From the NCBI RefSeq assembly GCF_030406325.1, contig NZ_JAUEQY010000040.1, forward strand, positions 16,209-80,208: 64,000 nt of DNA, read 5' to 3'. A program made the translations under genes and the position numbers. Numbering within the stretch: the first letter of the stretch is position 1; every line of letters starts with the position of its first letter. This stretch comes from Actinomadura sp. DC4. Lineage in GTDB: Bacteria > Actinomycetota > Actinomycetes > Streptosporangiales > Streptosporangiaceae. Shown piece after piece: positions 18,984-27,060 of the stretch. The notes below the pieces were generated by a model, which made no database searches, was not told where the DNA came from, and saw only the letters and a program-made list of their open reading frames with translations.

Positions 18984-19979
18984 TCACGCGGAGTCGCGGA
19001 TGATCAACTTCGTGTCGAGGACGACGTTCCGGTCGGGCGCCCCGGCGATCCGGCCGAGCAGCTCCCGCGCCATCCGCGCGCCCATCTCCTCGATGGGCCG
19101 CCGGACCGTGGTGAGCCGTGGCCGTACGCGGCCCGCGATCGGCGCGTCGTCGAACCCGACGACCGCGACGTCTTCCGGCACCCGCCGTCCCGTACGGCGC
19201 AGCGCCCGCAGGGCGCCCACCGCCATCTGATCGGAGGCGGCGAGGACGGCGTCGATGTCCGGGCGGCGGTCGAGCAACCGGTTCATCGCGTGCTCCCCCG
19301 ACGCCTGCCGCAGGTCGCCGTACGTGATGAGCCCGGCGGTGGCCACGCCGTACTCCGCGACCGCCGCCCGGTAGCCGGCCAGCCGGTCGACCCCGGCGGC
19401 CCGGTCGGGCGGCCCGGCGATGGTGCCGATCGCCCGCCGGCCGGACCGGGCGAGGTAGTCCACCGCCGTACGGGCGCCGCCGCGGTCGTCGGCGTCGACG
19501 TAGGGCAGCGGCGTCGCCTCGAGCGGGCGGCCGCCGAGCAGCACCGGGATCCCGGCCTGACGGAGCACCGCGCACGGCGCGTCGTGCGCGCTGATCAGCA
19601 GGACCCCGTCGGCGTGGCCGCCGCGCAGGTAGCGGGGCACCGTGGTCCAGCGGCCGTTCCGTCCGATCACCATCACGACGAGCTCGCGTTCGTCGCCGAG
19701 CTCGCGGCGTACGCCGCCGAGTAGACGGGCGAAGGAGTCGTCGGTGAACACGCGGGCGTCGTCCTCACAGATCACCGCGGCGATCGAGCGCCCGTGCGGC
19801 GCGGCGCGGTGCCGTACGTAACCGAGGCTCTGGACGGCCCGTTCGACCCGCGCGCGGGCGCGCTGGCTGACGCGTGCGCTGCCGTTGATGACGCGCGAGG
19901 CGGTGGCGGGCGAGACCCCGGCGAGGGTCGCGACGTCGGCGAGTGTCGGCGCCGCATCCGGAGGCGTGGCGAGGTCCAT
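18984..19979 (-). CDS. LacI family regulator, CelR/CebR-like
   Basis: A 331-residue LacI-type repressor: [25 protein letters not shown] at about residues 13-34, hinge helix near [11 protein letters not shown], and a periplasmic-binding-protein-like sensor domain with [12 protein letters not shown] and [20 protein letters not shown]. The in-frame region upstream of ATG 19979 contains the operator, so that ATG is the better start (GAAGGGAG upstream). It precedes the cellulase in the same direction. In Thermobifida fusca the related CelR responds to cellobiose; the same inducer is likely here but inferred. Name not assigned because orthology cannot be tested. Confidence 0.85.
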   Translation of the reverse strand: MDLATPPDAAPTLADVATLAGVSPATASRVINGSARVSQRARARVERAVQSLGYVRHRAAPHGRSIAAVICEDDARVFTDDSFARLLGGVRRELGDERELVVMVIGRNGRWTTVPRYLRGGHADGVLLISAHDAPCAVLRQAGIPVLLGGRPLEATPLPYVDADDRGGARTAVDYLARSGRRAIGTIAGPPDRAAGVDRLAGYRAAVAEYGVATAGLITYGDLRQASGEHAMNRLLDRRPDIDAVLAASDQMAVGALRALRRTGRRVPEDVAVVGFDDAPIAGRVRPRLTTVRRPIEEMGARMARELLGRIAGAPDRNVVLDTKLIIRDSA

Positions 19980-20022
19980 CAAGGCGAGGACTCCCTTCGG
20001 GCACATGGCTCGGCTGGCGGGC

Positions 20023-20068
20023 TGTGGGAGCGCTCCCACACCATCCAAGGCATTAGGACGCGTGTCAA
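20023..20068 (-). promoter_or_regulatory. Promoter of the regulator-cellulase operon with CelR palindrome
   Basis: On the minus strand a perfect TTGACA -35 (20068-20063), a 17-base spacer and GATGGT (20045-20040) form the promoter. TGTGGGAGCGCTCCCACA (20023-20040) is a perfect 18-bp palindrome right at the start of transcription. Its core TGGGAGCGCTCCCA is the established CelR operator of Thermobifida fusca cellulase genes. No second copy lies between the regulator and the cellulase. The rest of the 322-base gap to 20301 shows only a short direct repeat of GTGAAAGGA near 20190. Confidence 0.8.
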
Positions 20069-20289
20069 TAGGAGTGTGTCGCCTGTGTAAACCGCGTGTT
20101 ACCGTCCGGGTGCCACCGCCCCGATGATCAGCTCTTCGACCAGCGCGGACGCGTGAGACTCAGGCCCGGTGACGGGGTGGAGCCGCCGTGAAAGGACCGT
20201 GAAAGGAAAACGTGGCCTGTACCGGTCGTGAGCTGCGCGTACGTCTCCAGGGGACGCCTTAATGGGAGGTCCTCCGTGAAGGGGCGCGT

Positions 20290-20304
20290 TAGGGTCGGAG
20301 CATG
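20290..20304 (+). promoter_or_regulatory. -10 box and leaderless start of the S4 gene
   Basis: TAGGGT (20290-20295) ends 6 bases before the ATG at 20302, predicting a leaderless mRNA. No convincing -35 box was found. Confidence 0.45.
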
Positions 20305-20697
20305 GCGGTGGACGAGGGCACGGTACGTGTCGATGTGTGGATCTGGTCCGTACGGCTGGTGAAGACTCGCTCCCTGGCCACCGCCGCCTGTCGCGCCGGT
20401 CACGTCCGCGTGAACGACGAGCGCGCCAAGCCGGCGTCCGTCGTCCGGGCCGGCGACACGGTACGGCTGCGCTACGAGGGACGCGAGCGGATCGTCGAGG
20501 TGCGGCGCGTCGTGCGCAAGCGGATCGGGGCGGCGGTCGCGCAGGAGTGCCTCATCGACAACAGCCCGCCGCCACCGCCGCGCGAGAGCCTGGTCCCGAT
20601 CGCCCGCCGCGAGCGCGGGGCGGGCCGTCCCACCAAGCGCGAGCGCCGCGAGCTGGAACGTCTCCTCAGCTCACGGTACGGCGTGCGCCCACGCTGA
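20302..20697 (+). CDS. S4-domain RNA-binding protein (Hsp15/HslR-like)
   Basis: A 131-residue protein. The S4 RNA-binding fold occupies the first 65 residues (VDVWIWSVRLVKTRSLA, GHVRVNDERAKPA, VRAGDTVRLR). A basic, Pro-containing C-terminal tail follows. It resembles Hsp15, which binds free 50S subunits with blocked nascent chains, and the wider RluD-free S4 group. It is monocistronic from a leaderless promoter. Ribosome-related function is family knowledge; nothing local adds to it. Confidence 0.85.
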   Translation: MAVDEGTVRVDVWIWSVRLVKTRSLATAACRAGHVRVNDERAKPASVVRAGDTVRLRYEGRERIVEVRRVVRKRIGAAVAQECLIDNSPPPPPRESLVPIARRERGAGRPTKRERRELERLLSSRYGVRPR

Positions 20698-20698
20698 A

Positions 20699-20801
20699 CC
20701 TCAGCGCGAGCCGACGCCGATCCAGGGCACCCCAATGCGCTCCGCGCGAGGCTCTCGCGGAGCACGGTCAGACGCTCGATCCCGGCGAGCCGGCGCAGGG
20801 C
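20699..20801 (-). repeat. Degenerate copy of the 3' end of merR
   Basis: This 103-base stretch aligns with the first 103 bases of the minus-strand merR gene's 3' end (20802-20905): both begin CTCAGCGCGAGCCG and share GCTCTCGCGGAGC at matching offsets, with about one base of indel. Read on the minus strand it still encodes an LRESLA...GSR-stop-like C-terminus after a frame break. It is a decayed partial tandem duplication. Confidence 0.6.
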
Positions 20802-20802
20802 C

Positions 20803-21192
20803 TCAGCGCGAGCCGGCGACGATCGGTGGCATCTCGATGCGCTCCGCCAAGCTCTCGCGGAGCGCGGTCAGGCGGCCGATCTCGGCGTCGAGCGCGGCGA
20901 GGCGCCGCCGGGCCACGCCCGTCGCCTGGGCGCAGGCGCCCGGCCCGCCGTACGGCGGCAGCGTGTCGTCCTCCAGCAGATCGAGGCGCTCCGCGCAGCC
21001 CTGCAGGTCGGCGACGGTCAGGCCGAGCGAGAGGAGCTCGCGGATGACGCGGACCCGTGCCACCTCCCGCGCGCCGTACTCCCGCTGGCCGGTGGCCGTG
21101 CGACGCAGCGGCTGCAGCAGCCCGTTCTGCTCATAGAAGCGCAGCGCGCGCGGTGTCGTCCCCGCCGCTGCCGCCGCGTCACCGATCCGCAT
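20803..21192 (-). CDS. MerR family transcriptional regulator
   Basis: A 129-residue MerR protein: HTH MRIGDAAAAAGTTPRALRFYEQNGLL at the N-terminus, then the two-helix RRTATGQREYG wing and a coiled-coil dimerisation helix. The short C-terminal domain has a single Cys region (DLQGCAERLDLL), unlike metal-sensing MerRs with Cys pairs, so a redox or organic ligand is more likely. It starts directly after the stop of the MDR reductase gene (TGA-ATG abutting at 21193/21192), so the two are co-transcribed. MerR proteins beside MDR quinone reductases are common. Confidence 0.88.
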   Translation of the reverse strand: MRIGDAAAAAGTTPRALRFYEQNGLLQPLRRTATGQREYGAREVARVRVIRELLSLGLTVADLQGCAERLDLLEDDTLPPYGGPGACAQATGVARRRLAALDAEIGRLTALRESLAERIEMPPIVAGSR

Positions 21193-22212
21193 TCAGTCCT
21201 CCAGCGTCACCACGACGGTCCCCGCATGCCGTCCGCTCATCATGTCGTGCAACGCCTGCGGCGCGTGTTCGATGCCCGCGACGCGGACATGGGGGAAGGT
21301 GATCTCGCCGGAGCGCAGCCACCCGCCGAAGTGCTCCAGCCACTCCTTCTCCGTCTCCGGATCGCCCATGCCGCTGTAGCCGGTCAGCCGGATCCGCTTG
21401 ACGATGAGCCGGAAGGAGTCCAGCTCGACCGGGGCCGTGGTGCCGGCGCCCCGGGCCGCGAGCTGCCCCGACAGCGCTCCGACCAGCACGAACCGCGCTT
21501 CCGGGCGTGCCACGGCCACGGCCGCCTGGAGATCCTCGCCGCCGACGTTGTCGAAGAACACGTCGATGCCCTCCGGCGCGGCCTCGGCGAGCCGGCCGGC
21601 GAGCGGTCCCGCGCCGCGGACCACGACCGCGTCGTAGCCGAACTCGGCGACCATCCGCTCGGCCTTCTCCGGCGAACCGGTGCTGCCGATCACGCGACTC
21701 GCGCCGAGCAGCCGGGCGATCTGCCCGGCGAGCGACCCGACCGAGCCCGCGCCGCCGGAGACGAACACCACGTCACCGGGCCGTACCCGCGCGGCCCGGG
21801 TCAGCGCGCCATAGGCCGTACGCCCCTGCGCGAGGTGGGCGACCGGGTCGGGCAGGTCACCGGTCAGCCGTACGCACGTGGCGACGGCCGGCGTCGCGTA
21901 CTCGCGCCACCCCAGCCAGTGGGAGACGAGGTCACCGGGGTTCAGCTCGCTGTCGGCGGGCGCGGTGACGACCTCGCCGATGGCCGGCCCGAACAGGGTG
22001 TCGCCCGGTGACAGGCCGGGCAGCGGGGCGCCCTCGATGCTTCCGCCGAGCAGCGTGCGCAGCGCGGTGAAGACGTGGAAGTAACGGTTCCGTACGAGCG
22101 CCTCGCCCGGTCCGGGCACGGGCGGCGGTGTCTCTACGACCTCGAAGTCCTGCGGGGTCGGCACTCCATCGGGTACGGCGACGAGGCGCACTTCACGGGC
22201 GGAGTCCGGCAT
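21193..22212 (-). CDS. NADP-dependent MDR oxidoreductase (leukotriene B4 dehydrogenase/curcumin reductase-like)
   Basis: A 339-residue zinc-free medium-chain reductase. The N-terminus has the GroES-like fold (ETPPPVPGPGEALVRN), and the Rossmann motif is SGGAGSVGSLAGQIARLLG, with GSTGSPEKAE at the NADP-binding turn. FFDNVGGE is the hallmark of the alkenal/one oxidoreductase branch, which reduces activated double bonds. GGAGGAG precedes the ATG. It leads the operon with merR, which probably responds to a reactive electrophile (inference). Confidence 0.88.
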   Translation of the reverse strand: MPDSAREVRLVAVPDGVPTPQDFEVVETPPPVPGPGEALVRNRYFHVFTALRTLLGGSIEGAPLPGLSPGDTLFGPAIGEVVTAPADSELNPGDLVSHWLGWREYATPAVATCVRLTGDLPDPVAHLAQGRTAYGALTRAARVRPGDVVFVSGGAGSVGSLAGQIARLLGASRVIGSTGSPEKAERMVAEFGYDAVVVRGAGPLAGRLAEAAPEGIDVFFDNVGGEDLQAAVAVARPEARFVLVGALSGQLAARGAGTTAPVELDSFRLIVKRIRLTGYSGMGDPETEKEWLEHFGGWLRSGEITFPHVRVAGIEHAPQALHDMMSGRHAGTVVVTLED

Positions 22213-22392
22213 TGGACGCTCCTCCAAGGGGAGTCGACGGCATGGCGGCGAGACGGTAACCCCTGACCCGTACGTCAGCTGCAAGCCCGCAGCCGTGAAT
22301 GCCGGGTGGCGTGGCGTCGCGACATTGTCTAGATAAGTCTCGACGCCGCCCTCCGCTCCCCCTCCTCCGGCGCGCAGCTCGTCGCCGCGGAG

Positions 22393-22932
22393 TTGCTCTG
22401 CCGTAACGCGATCAAGCTCGATCCCTGCCAGTCCCTCCACTGGCCCCGCTCGGTCGAGGGCCGCTGGATCCCCGCGGCCGGGCGCAGGACCAAGCTGCTC
22501 GTCATCGAGGCACTCGTCGTCATGACCCTCAGCGGTCCGGCCAACGAGAGCGCGTTGCGGTCGATCGCCGCGCGCCTCTACAGCATCTGGAGGGACGAGC
22601 CCGCGCCCGAGGCGCGCGGGTGCATCGGCAAGATGATCAGTGCGCTCATGGAGCGACTCGAAAAGCTGCCCTACAAGGAGTTCATGCAGGGCAACAGCAC
22701 CGTCACGCTCGGCCAGCTCGAGGAGGCCGCCGACAGCTCCGGCGTGAATCCCGATGGCTACCTCGACCATCTGTCGACCGAGCTCGCCGATGATCTCAGG
22801 GAATGGGCGGCCACCTGTTCCGGGAGACACCGGGGCCACGGCCGTCTCGCGACGGCGGAGCACGGGGCGCATGAGGACGACGAGACGCTCGCGGTCCGTA
22901 CGTTCGACCGGCTCCGCGGGCATCCGGCCTGA
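22393..22932 (+). CDS. Hypothetical protein without a clear start
   Basis: An open frame runs from the codon after TAG 22330 to the stop at 22932. It has good coding character (KLLVIEALVVMTLSGPANESALRSIAARLYSIWRD), but the only usual start codon near its beginning is TTG 22393 with no proper ribosome-binding site; coding-like residues (LDAALRSPSSGAQLVAAELL) precede it. A TAGATA box at 22330 could be a promoter. I do not recognise the family. It may be 5'-truncated, start at ATA 22333, or use the TTG. The product is helical and soluble with a hydrophilic tail. Confidence 0.45.
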   Translation: MLCRNAIKLDPCQSLHWPRSVEGRWIPAAGRRTKLLVIEALVVMTLSGPANESALRSIAARLYSIWRDEPAPEARGCIGKMISALMERLEKLPYKEFMQGNSTVTLGQLEEAADSSGVNPDGYLDHLSTELADDLREWAATCSGRHRGHGRLATAEHGAHEDDETLAVRTFDRLRGHPA

Positions 22933-22949
22933 CCTCTGCCATCACGGCC

Positions 22950-23321
22950 ATGGCGTCTCGCTTCTACCAACTCGTCGTCGACTCCCACGACCCCGGCGCG
23001 CTGGCCGAGTTCTGGGCCGCCGTGCTCGGTCAGACGGCCCTCTACCGGTCCGGCGACGAGGTGATCGTCGGGGCGGACGAGCACAGCTACCCCGGTCTCT
23101 GCTTCGTGCTCGTGCCCGGCGGCAGGGTGGTCAAGAACCGGCTGCACACCGACCTGGACCCCGACGGCCAGGAGGCCGAGGTCGAGGGCGAACGGATCAT
23201 CGGGCTCGGGGCGCGGCGGGCCGACGTCGGTCAGGGTGACGGCGTCTCCTGGGTCGTTCTCGCCGACCCCGAGGGCAATGAGTTCTGCGTGCTCGCCCCG
23301 CACCGCTCTCTCGTCGCGTGA
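22950..23321 (+). CDS. VOC family protein (glyoxalase-like domain)
   Basis: A 123-residue glyoxalase-like protein. FYQLVVDSHDPGALAEFWAAVLG opens the fold and ends WVVLADPEGNEFCVL, the standard actinomycete VOC signature. VKNRLHTDLDPD contains the His of the first metal site; HTD-containing members of this group are often annotated only as VOC. It starts 18 bases after the preceding hypothetical gene and is convergent with the AraC regulator. Substrate unknown. Confidence 0.85.
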   Translation: MASRFYQLVVDSHDPGALAEFWAAVLGQTALYRSGDEVIVGADEHSYPGLCFVLVPGGRVVKNRLHTDLDPDGQEAEVEGERIIGLGARRADVGQGDGVSWVVLADPEGNEFCVLAPHRSLVA

Positions 23322-23325
23322 CGGC

Positions 23326-24192
23326 TCAGGCCGTCGCGCCGCGGAGGCGCTCGGCGTCGCGGCCCGGCGGGACGCCGAACTGCCGGCGGTACTCCCGGCT
23401 GAACTGCGACGTGCTCTCGTAGCCGACCAGGTACCCGACGGTCGCCACGTCGTGGGTGCGGTCGACCAGCAGCAGCCGCGCCTCGTGCAGGCGGATCCGC
23501 TTCTGGTACTGGACCGGGGTCATCGCGGTGACCGTACGAAAGTGCCGGTGGAAGGAGGTCGGGCTCATCCGGGCCAGCTCGGCGAGCCGCTCGATCCGCA
23601 GGGTCTCGGTGTGGTGCTCGCGGATCCAGCGGATCGCCCGGCCGACGTGGGTGAGGCTGCTGTCGGCGAGGCCGATCTGGCGCACCATCGCGCCCTGCGG
23701 GCCGGTGACCAGGCGCCAGAGGATCTCTCTTTTGATCATCGGGGCGAGGACCGGCACGTCGTCCGGGCGGTCGAGCAGCCGCAGCAGCCGTACGAAGGCG
23801 TCGAGGAGCTCGGCCGGCGCGTGGCTCACCGTGATGCCCGGGTGGGTGACGCCGCGGCGGTCGCCACTCTCCGTCTCGAGCAGCAGGTCCGCGATCGCCG
23901 CCGGTGAGAGCTCCAGGCCGACGCCGAGGAACGGCTCCGCGGGGCTCGCCCGGGTGAAGTTCCCGGTGACCGGGAGGTCGACCGAGACCGCCAGATACTG
24001 ACCGGCGCCGTACTCATAGGTCCGGTCCCCCAGGACCGCGCACTTGGCGCCCTGCGCCACGAGCGCCACCACGGGGCCGGTCAGCAGCGGCGTCGGCGCG
24101 GTCACCCGGTCGACCACGGACAGCAGGAGACCGTCGATCGGCGGCTCCCCGCGCCAGGAGCCGATCAGCGTACGGAGCTCGTCGAGGGACAC
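23326..24192 (-). CDS. AraC family transcriptional regulator
   Basis: About 288 residues from GTG 24192. The N-terminal AraC_N domain (TGPVVALVAQGAKCAVLGDRTYEYGAGQYL) is that of the YqhC/CuxR-like group. The C-terminal tandem HTH (LAELARMSPTSFHRHFRTVTAMTPVQYQKRIRLHEAR and GYESTSQFSREYRRQFG) is intact. It is divergent from an aldo/keto reductase, the same pairing as YqhC with YqhD/DkgA in enterobacteria, so it is probably an activator of that gene in response to toxic aldehydes (inference). Confidence 0.85.
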   Translation of the reverse strand: MSLDELRTLIGSWRGEPPIDGLLLSVVDRVTAPTPLLTGPVVALVAQGAKCAVLGDRTYEYGAGQYLAVSVDLPVTGNFTRASPAEPFLGVGLELSPAAIADLLLETESGDRRGVTHPGITVSHAPAELLDAFVRLLRLLDRPDDVPVLAPMIKREILWRLVTGPQGAMVRQIGLADSSLTHVGRAIRWIREHHTETLRIERLAELARMSPTSFHRHFRTVTAMTPVQYQKRIRLHEARLLLVDRTHDVATVGYLVGYESTSQFSREYRRQFGVPPGRDAERLRGATA

Positions 24193-24344
24193 GCCGTCCA
24201 GTCTGCGGGCCCCGCCGCCGTGAGCACAAGCCGAGAATGGCAGGATCGTGCACTCCCCCGACCGGATCGGACGCGCGATCCGGCAGGTCACAGCGGTTGA
24301 CTGAGGAGGTCGGTAAAACCCCTGTCGCTCTGGAGCGCATTGAT

Positions 24345-25424
24345 ATGGCACTGGATTCCTACGTCACCCTCGGCCGCTCCGGGCTGCGCGTCAGCCCGTT
24401 CTGCCTCGGCGCGATGACCTTCGGCGACGAAGACGGCCTCGGCTCCGGCGTCGCGGAGTCAGAACGGATCCTGCGGACCTACCTCGACCGCGGCGGCAAC
24501 TTCGTCGACACCGCGAACTTCTACACGAACGGCCACTCGGAGAAGATCCTCGGCGACTTCTTCGCCCGCGAGCCGGGGCGGCGCGACCGCGTCGTGCTGG
24601 CCACGAAGTTCTTCGGCAACCTCCACCTCGGCGACCCCAACGGCGGCGGGGCGGGCCGCAAGGCCATCATCGACCAGCTGGAGGACTCGCTGCGGCGGCT
24701 GCGGACCGACTACGTCGACCTGTACTGGCTGCACAACCACGACCGGACGACGCCGGTCGAGGAGACCCTGCGCGCGCTCGACGACCTCGTGACCGCGGGA
24801 AAGATCCGCTACGTCGGCTTCTCCAACACCCCGGCATGGTTCACCGCGCAGGCGCACACGACCGCGCTGCTGCGCGGCTGGACGCCGGTGACCGCGCTGC
24901 AGGTGGAGTACTCGCTGCTGGAGCGGACCGTCGAGGGCGAGATCGTCCCGCTCGCGCAGGACGCCGGCATGGCCGTCCTGCCCTGGAGCCCGCTGCGGAA
25001 CGGCTTCCTGTCCGGCAGGTACACCCGGCACGGCGGACGGCCCGGCGACGTACGCCGCGCGACCGCCGTGGGCACGCCGACCGAGGCCGAGTACGACGTG
25101 ATCGACGTCCTGGCCAAGGTCGCCGAGGAGGCGGGCGTGAGCTCGGCCGCGGTCGCGCTGGCCTGGCTGCGGACCCGCCCGGCGGTCACCTCCGTGCTCG
25201 TCGGCCCGCGCCGGCTCGCCCACCTGGAGGACAACCTCGCGGGCCTGGAGGTGACCCTCACCACCGAGCAGGTCGACGCGCTCGACGAGGTGTCGGCGCC
25301 CGCGCTGAACTACCCGGCCGAGGTCAACCGCCGGTCCGCGTCGATGCTGATGTACGGGGGCGCCACCGTCGACGGCGCGAAGAGCGTGGTCTACCCGCCC
25401 CTGCTGGAGAACGCCCGCTACTGA
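24345..25424 (+). CDS. Aldo/keto reductase
   Basis: A 359-residue NADPH-dependent (beta/alpha)8 reductase. The catalytic tetrad is visible: Asp and Tyr in FVDTANFYTNG, Lys in LATKFF and His in LYWLHNHD. The C-terminal cofactor segment VLVGPRRLAHLEDNL is that of AKR families near YhdN/YajO. The ATG at 24345 is the natural start; the frame also opens upstream without a site. The AraC regulator is divergent across 152 bases. It probably detoxifies an aldehyde or ketone. Confidence 0.88.
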   Translation: MALDSYVTLGRSGLRVSPFCLGAMTFGDEDGLGSGVAESERILRTYLDRGGNFVDTANFYTNGHSEKILGDFFAREPGRRDRVVLATKFFGNLHLGDPNGGGAGRKAIIDQLEDSLRRLRTDYVDLYWLHNHDRTTPVEETLRALDDLVTAGKIRYVGFSNTPAWFTAQAHTTALLRGWTPVTALQVEYSLLERTVEGEIVPLAQDAGMAVLPWSPLRNGFLSGRYTRHGGRPGDVRRATAVGTPTEAEYDVIDVLAKVAEEAGVSSAAVALAWLRTRPAVTSVLVGPRRLAHLEDNLAGLEVTLTTEQVDALDEVSAPALNYPAEVNRRSASMLMYGGATVDGAKSVVYPPLLENARY

Positions 25425-25508
25425 TCCGGGCCGATATCCGGCTTCCCCCGCGCCGGGGCGCCGTCCTCCTCGATCATGGATCTCTCTTCGATCGGCAAAG
25501 GACGCGGT

Positions 25509-27038
25509 GTGGGAGACGATCGGCGTACGTTCCGGGTCGTCGCGGTGGTGGCCGCCGTGGTGTTCGCCCTGGCCGGGGCGGCCGGCCTGGCGACGGCCGA
25601 CCGCGGCGTCCAGCGGCGGTCCGCCGTGGTGTCCGGGGTGCCGGTGGAGGTGGTCCGGCCCGCGAGCGCGGCGGGCAGGCTGCCCGGTGTGGTGGTCGCC
25701 CACGGCCTCGCCGCCAGCCGGCAGCTCATGCGGGGGTTCGCCGACACCCTGGCGCGCCGGGGGTACGCGGTGGAGCTGGTCGACCTGGCCGGCCACGGCG
25801 CGAACACCGAGCACCTGGGAGACGGAGCGGTCTCCGACGCGCGGCTCGACCGTGACCTGGACGTCGCCGTCGGCCACCTGCGGGCGATGCCGTTCGTGGA
25901 CGGCGGGCGGATCGGCCTGCTCGGTCACTCGATGGGCGCCGCCGCCGTCGTCCGGTACGCCACCGCGCACCCGGACATCCGCTCCACGGTGGCGATCTCC
26001 CAAGGGCCGATGTCGCTGCCCGCCTCCGTGTCGCGCCCCCGTGACCTGCTCCTGCTCGCCGGCGGCCTGGAGTTCACCGGCTACCGCGACGGCGCCGCCG
26101 AGGCGCTGCGGGCCGCCTACCCGCGGGGGCGCACCGGGGTGACGTACGGCGATCCGCGGGCCGGGACCGCCCGCCGGGCCGTCCTGGTCGGCGGCGTCGA
26201 ACACGTCAGCGTCCTGTTCGACCCGGTCACCCATCGCGAGGCCGGCGCCTGGTTCGACGCGGCCCTGGACAACGGTGGCCGCGGGACCGGCGTCCACCCC
26301 CTGCGGCGCGCCGTGCCGGCACTGCTGCTGCACCTGGCGGCGCTGCTGAGCTTCGGCGCGATCGCCTCCGCCGTGCTGGGCCGGCCGCCGGGGGCGGAGC
26401 GGCGGCCTCTCCCGGTCGGGCTCGCGCTCGGCATCCCGGCGGGCGCGGTCCTGGCGGCCGTGGCCGCGACGGCGGTGATCCCGCGAGGGTGGCTGCCGCT
26501 CGCGGTCGCCGGGCCGGTCGCCGGGTACTTCGCCGTCATCGGCGCGGGGACGCTCGCCGCCGTACGGCTGACCGGGCGTGCCATCGCTCCTCGCGGCGAG
26601 TGGCGGTCGCGGACGGCAGTGGCCGCGATGGTCCTGGTGGTGCTGACGGCGCTGTCGTTCGCCGTCCCGGCGCAGCTCGGCTGGGCCCACGCGATCCCCG
26701 TCGGCCCGCGCGCCTGGGTGCTCCTGCCGATCGCGGCGTGCGCCGCGCTGTTCTTCGCCGGAGTCGAGGCGCTGTGCGGCGGGCACGGCAGGCGCACCGC
26801 CATCTTGATCCACGCCTGGACGGCGGCGGGGGCGGTGGCCGGCCTCGGCGCCGCCGTCGTTCTCGGCACGGCCTCCTCGTTCGTGCTCCTGGTGGCGCCC
26901 CTGCTCGCCGCGCTGCTGGTCTGGCAGGGCGTCCAGGCCAATGCCCTGCGCGCGCTCCGTGCCCCGGCGTGGCTGACCGCGGTCGTCGGCGGCGTCCTGC
27001 TCGCCTGGCCCATCGCCGTCACGATGCCGATCGGCTGA
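25509..27038 (+). CDS. Alpha/beta hydrolase fused to a multi-pass membrane domain
   Basis: About 509 residues from GTG 25509, which has AAAGGA 7 bases upstream; an in-frame ATG at 25476 has no site. A membrane anchor near residues 9-30 is followed by an extracytoplasmic-type alpha/beta hydrolase domain (VVAHGLAASRQLM, nucleophile elbow GHSMG, catalytic His in GGVEHVSVLF). From about residue 270 there are seven or so hydrophobic helices. Dienelactone-hydrolase-like lipases with such a polytopic tail are seen in a few actinomycetes, but their role is unknown. No partner gene nearby. Confidence 0.75.
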   Translation: MGDDRRTFRVVAVVAAVVFALAGAAGLATADRGVQRRSAVVSGVPVEVVRPASAAGRLPGVVVAHGLAASRQLMRGFADTLARRGYAVELVDLAGHGANTEHLGDGAVSDARLDRDLDVAVGHLRAMPFVDGGRIGLLGHSMGAAAVVRYATAHPDIRSTVAISQGPMSLPASVSRPRDLLLLAGGLEFTGYRDGAAEALRAAYPRGRTGVTYGDPRAGTARRAVLVGGVEHVSVLFDPVTHREAGAWFDAALDNGGRGTGVHPLRRAVPALLLHLAALLSFGAIASAVLGRPPGAERRPLPVGLALGIPAGAVLAAVAATAVIPRGWLPLAVAGPVAGYFAVIGAGTLAAVRLTGRAIAPRGEWRSRTAVAAMVLVVLTALSFAVPAQLGWAHAIPVGPRAWVLLPIAACAALFFAGVEALCGGHGRRTAILIHAWTAAGAVAGLGAAVVLGTASSFVLLVAPLLAALLVWQGVQANALRALRAPAWLTAVVGGVLLAWPIAVTMPIG

Positions 27039-27045
27039 CCGCGGA

Positions 27046-27060
27046 TAGAGTCGCCCGATG
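27046..27060 (+). promoter_or_regulatory. -10 box and leaderless start of the methyltransferase
   Basis: TAGAGT (27046-27051) ends 6 bases before the ATG at 27058, only 8 bases after the previous stop codon. This predicts an independent leaderless transcript. Confidence 0.45.

Noticed and set aside
18940..19575. Upstream extension of the cellulase frame through the LacI gene
   Set aside because: The extension overlaps the HTH regulator, has no signal peptide, and the internal ATG 18939 has a GAGGAG site and a perfect signal peptide.
19980..20048. Longer start for the LacI regulator at 20048
   Set aside because: The region contains the operator and the transcription start, so it cannot be coding.
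24459..26813. 784-codon open frame on the minus strand across the aldo/keto reductase and hydrolase genes
   Set aside because: Antisense shadow of two genes with clear catalytic motifs; its translation is low-complexity (Gly, Arg, Pro, Asp, His) with no family features, as expected from GC-biased third positions.
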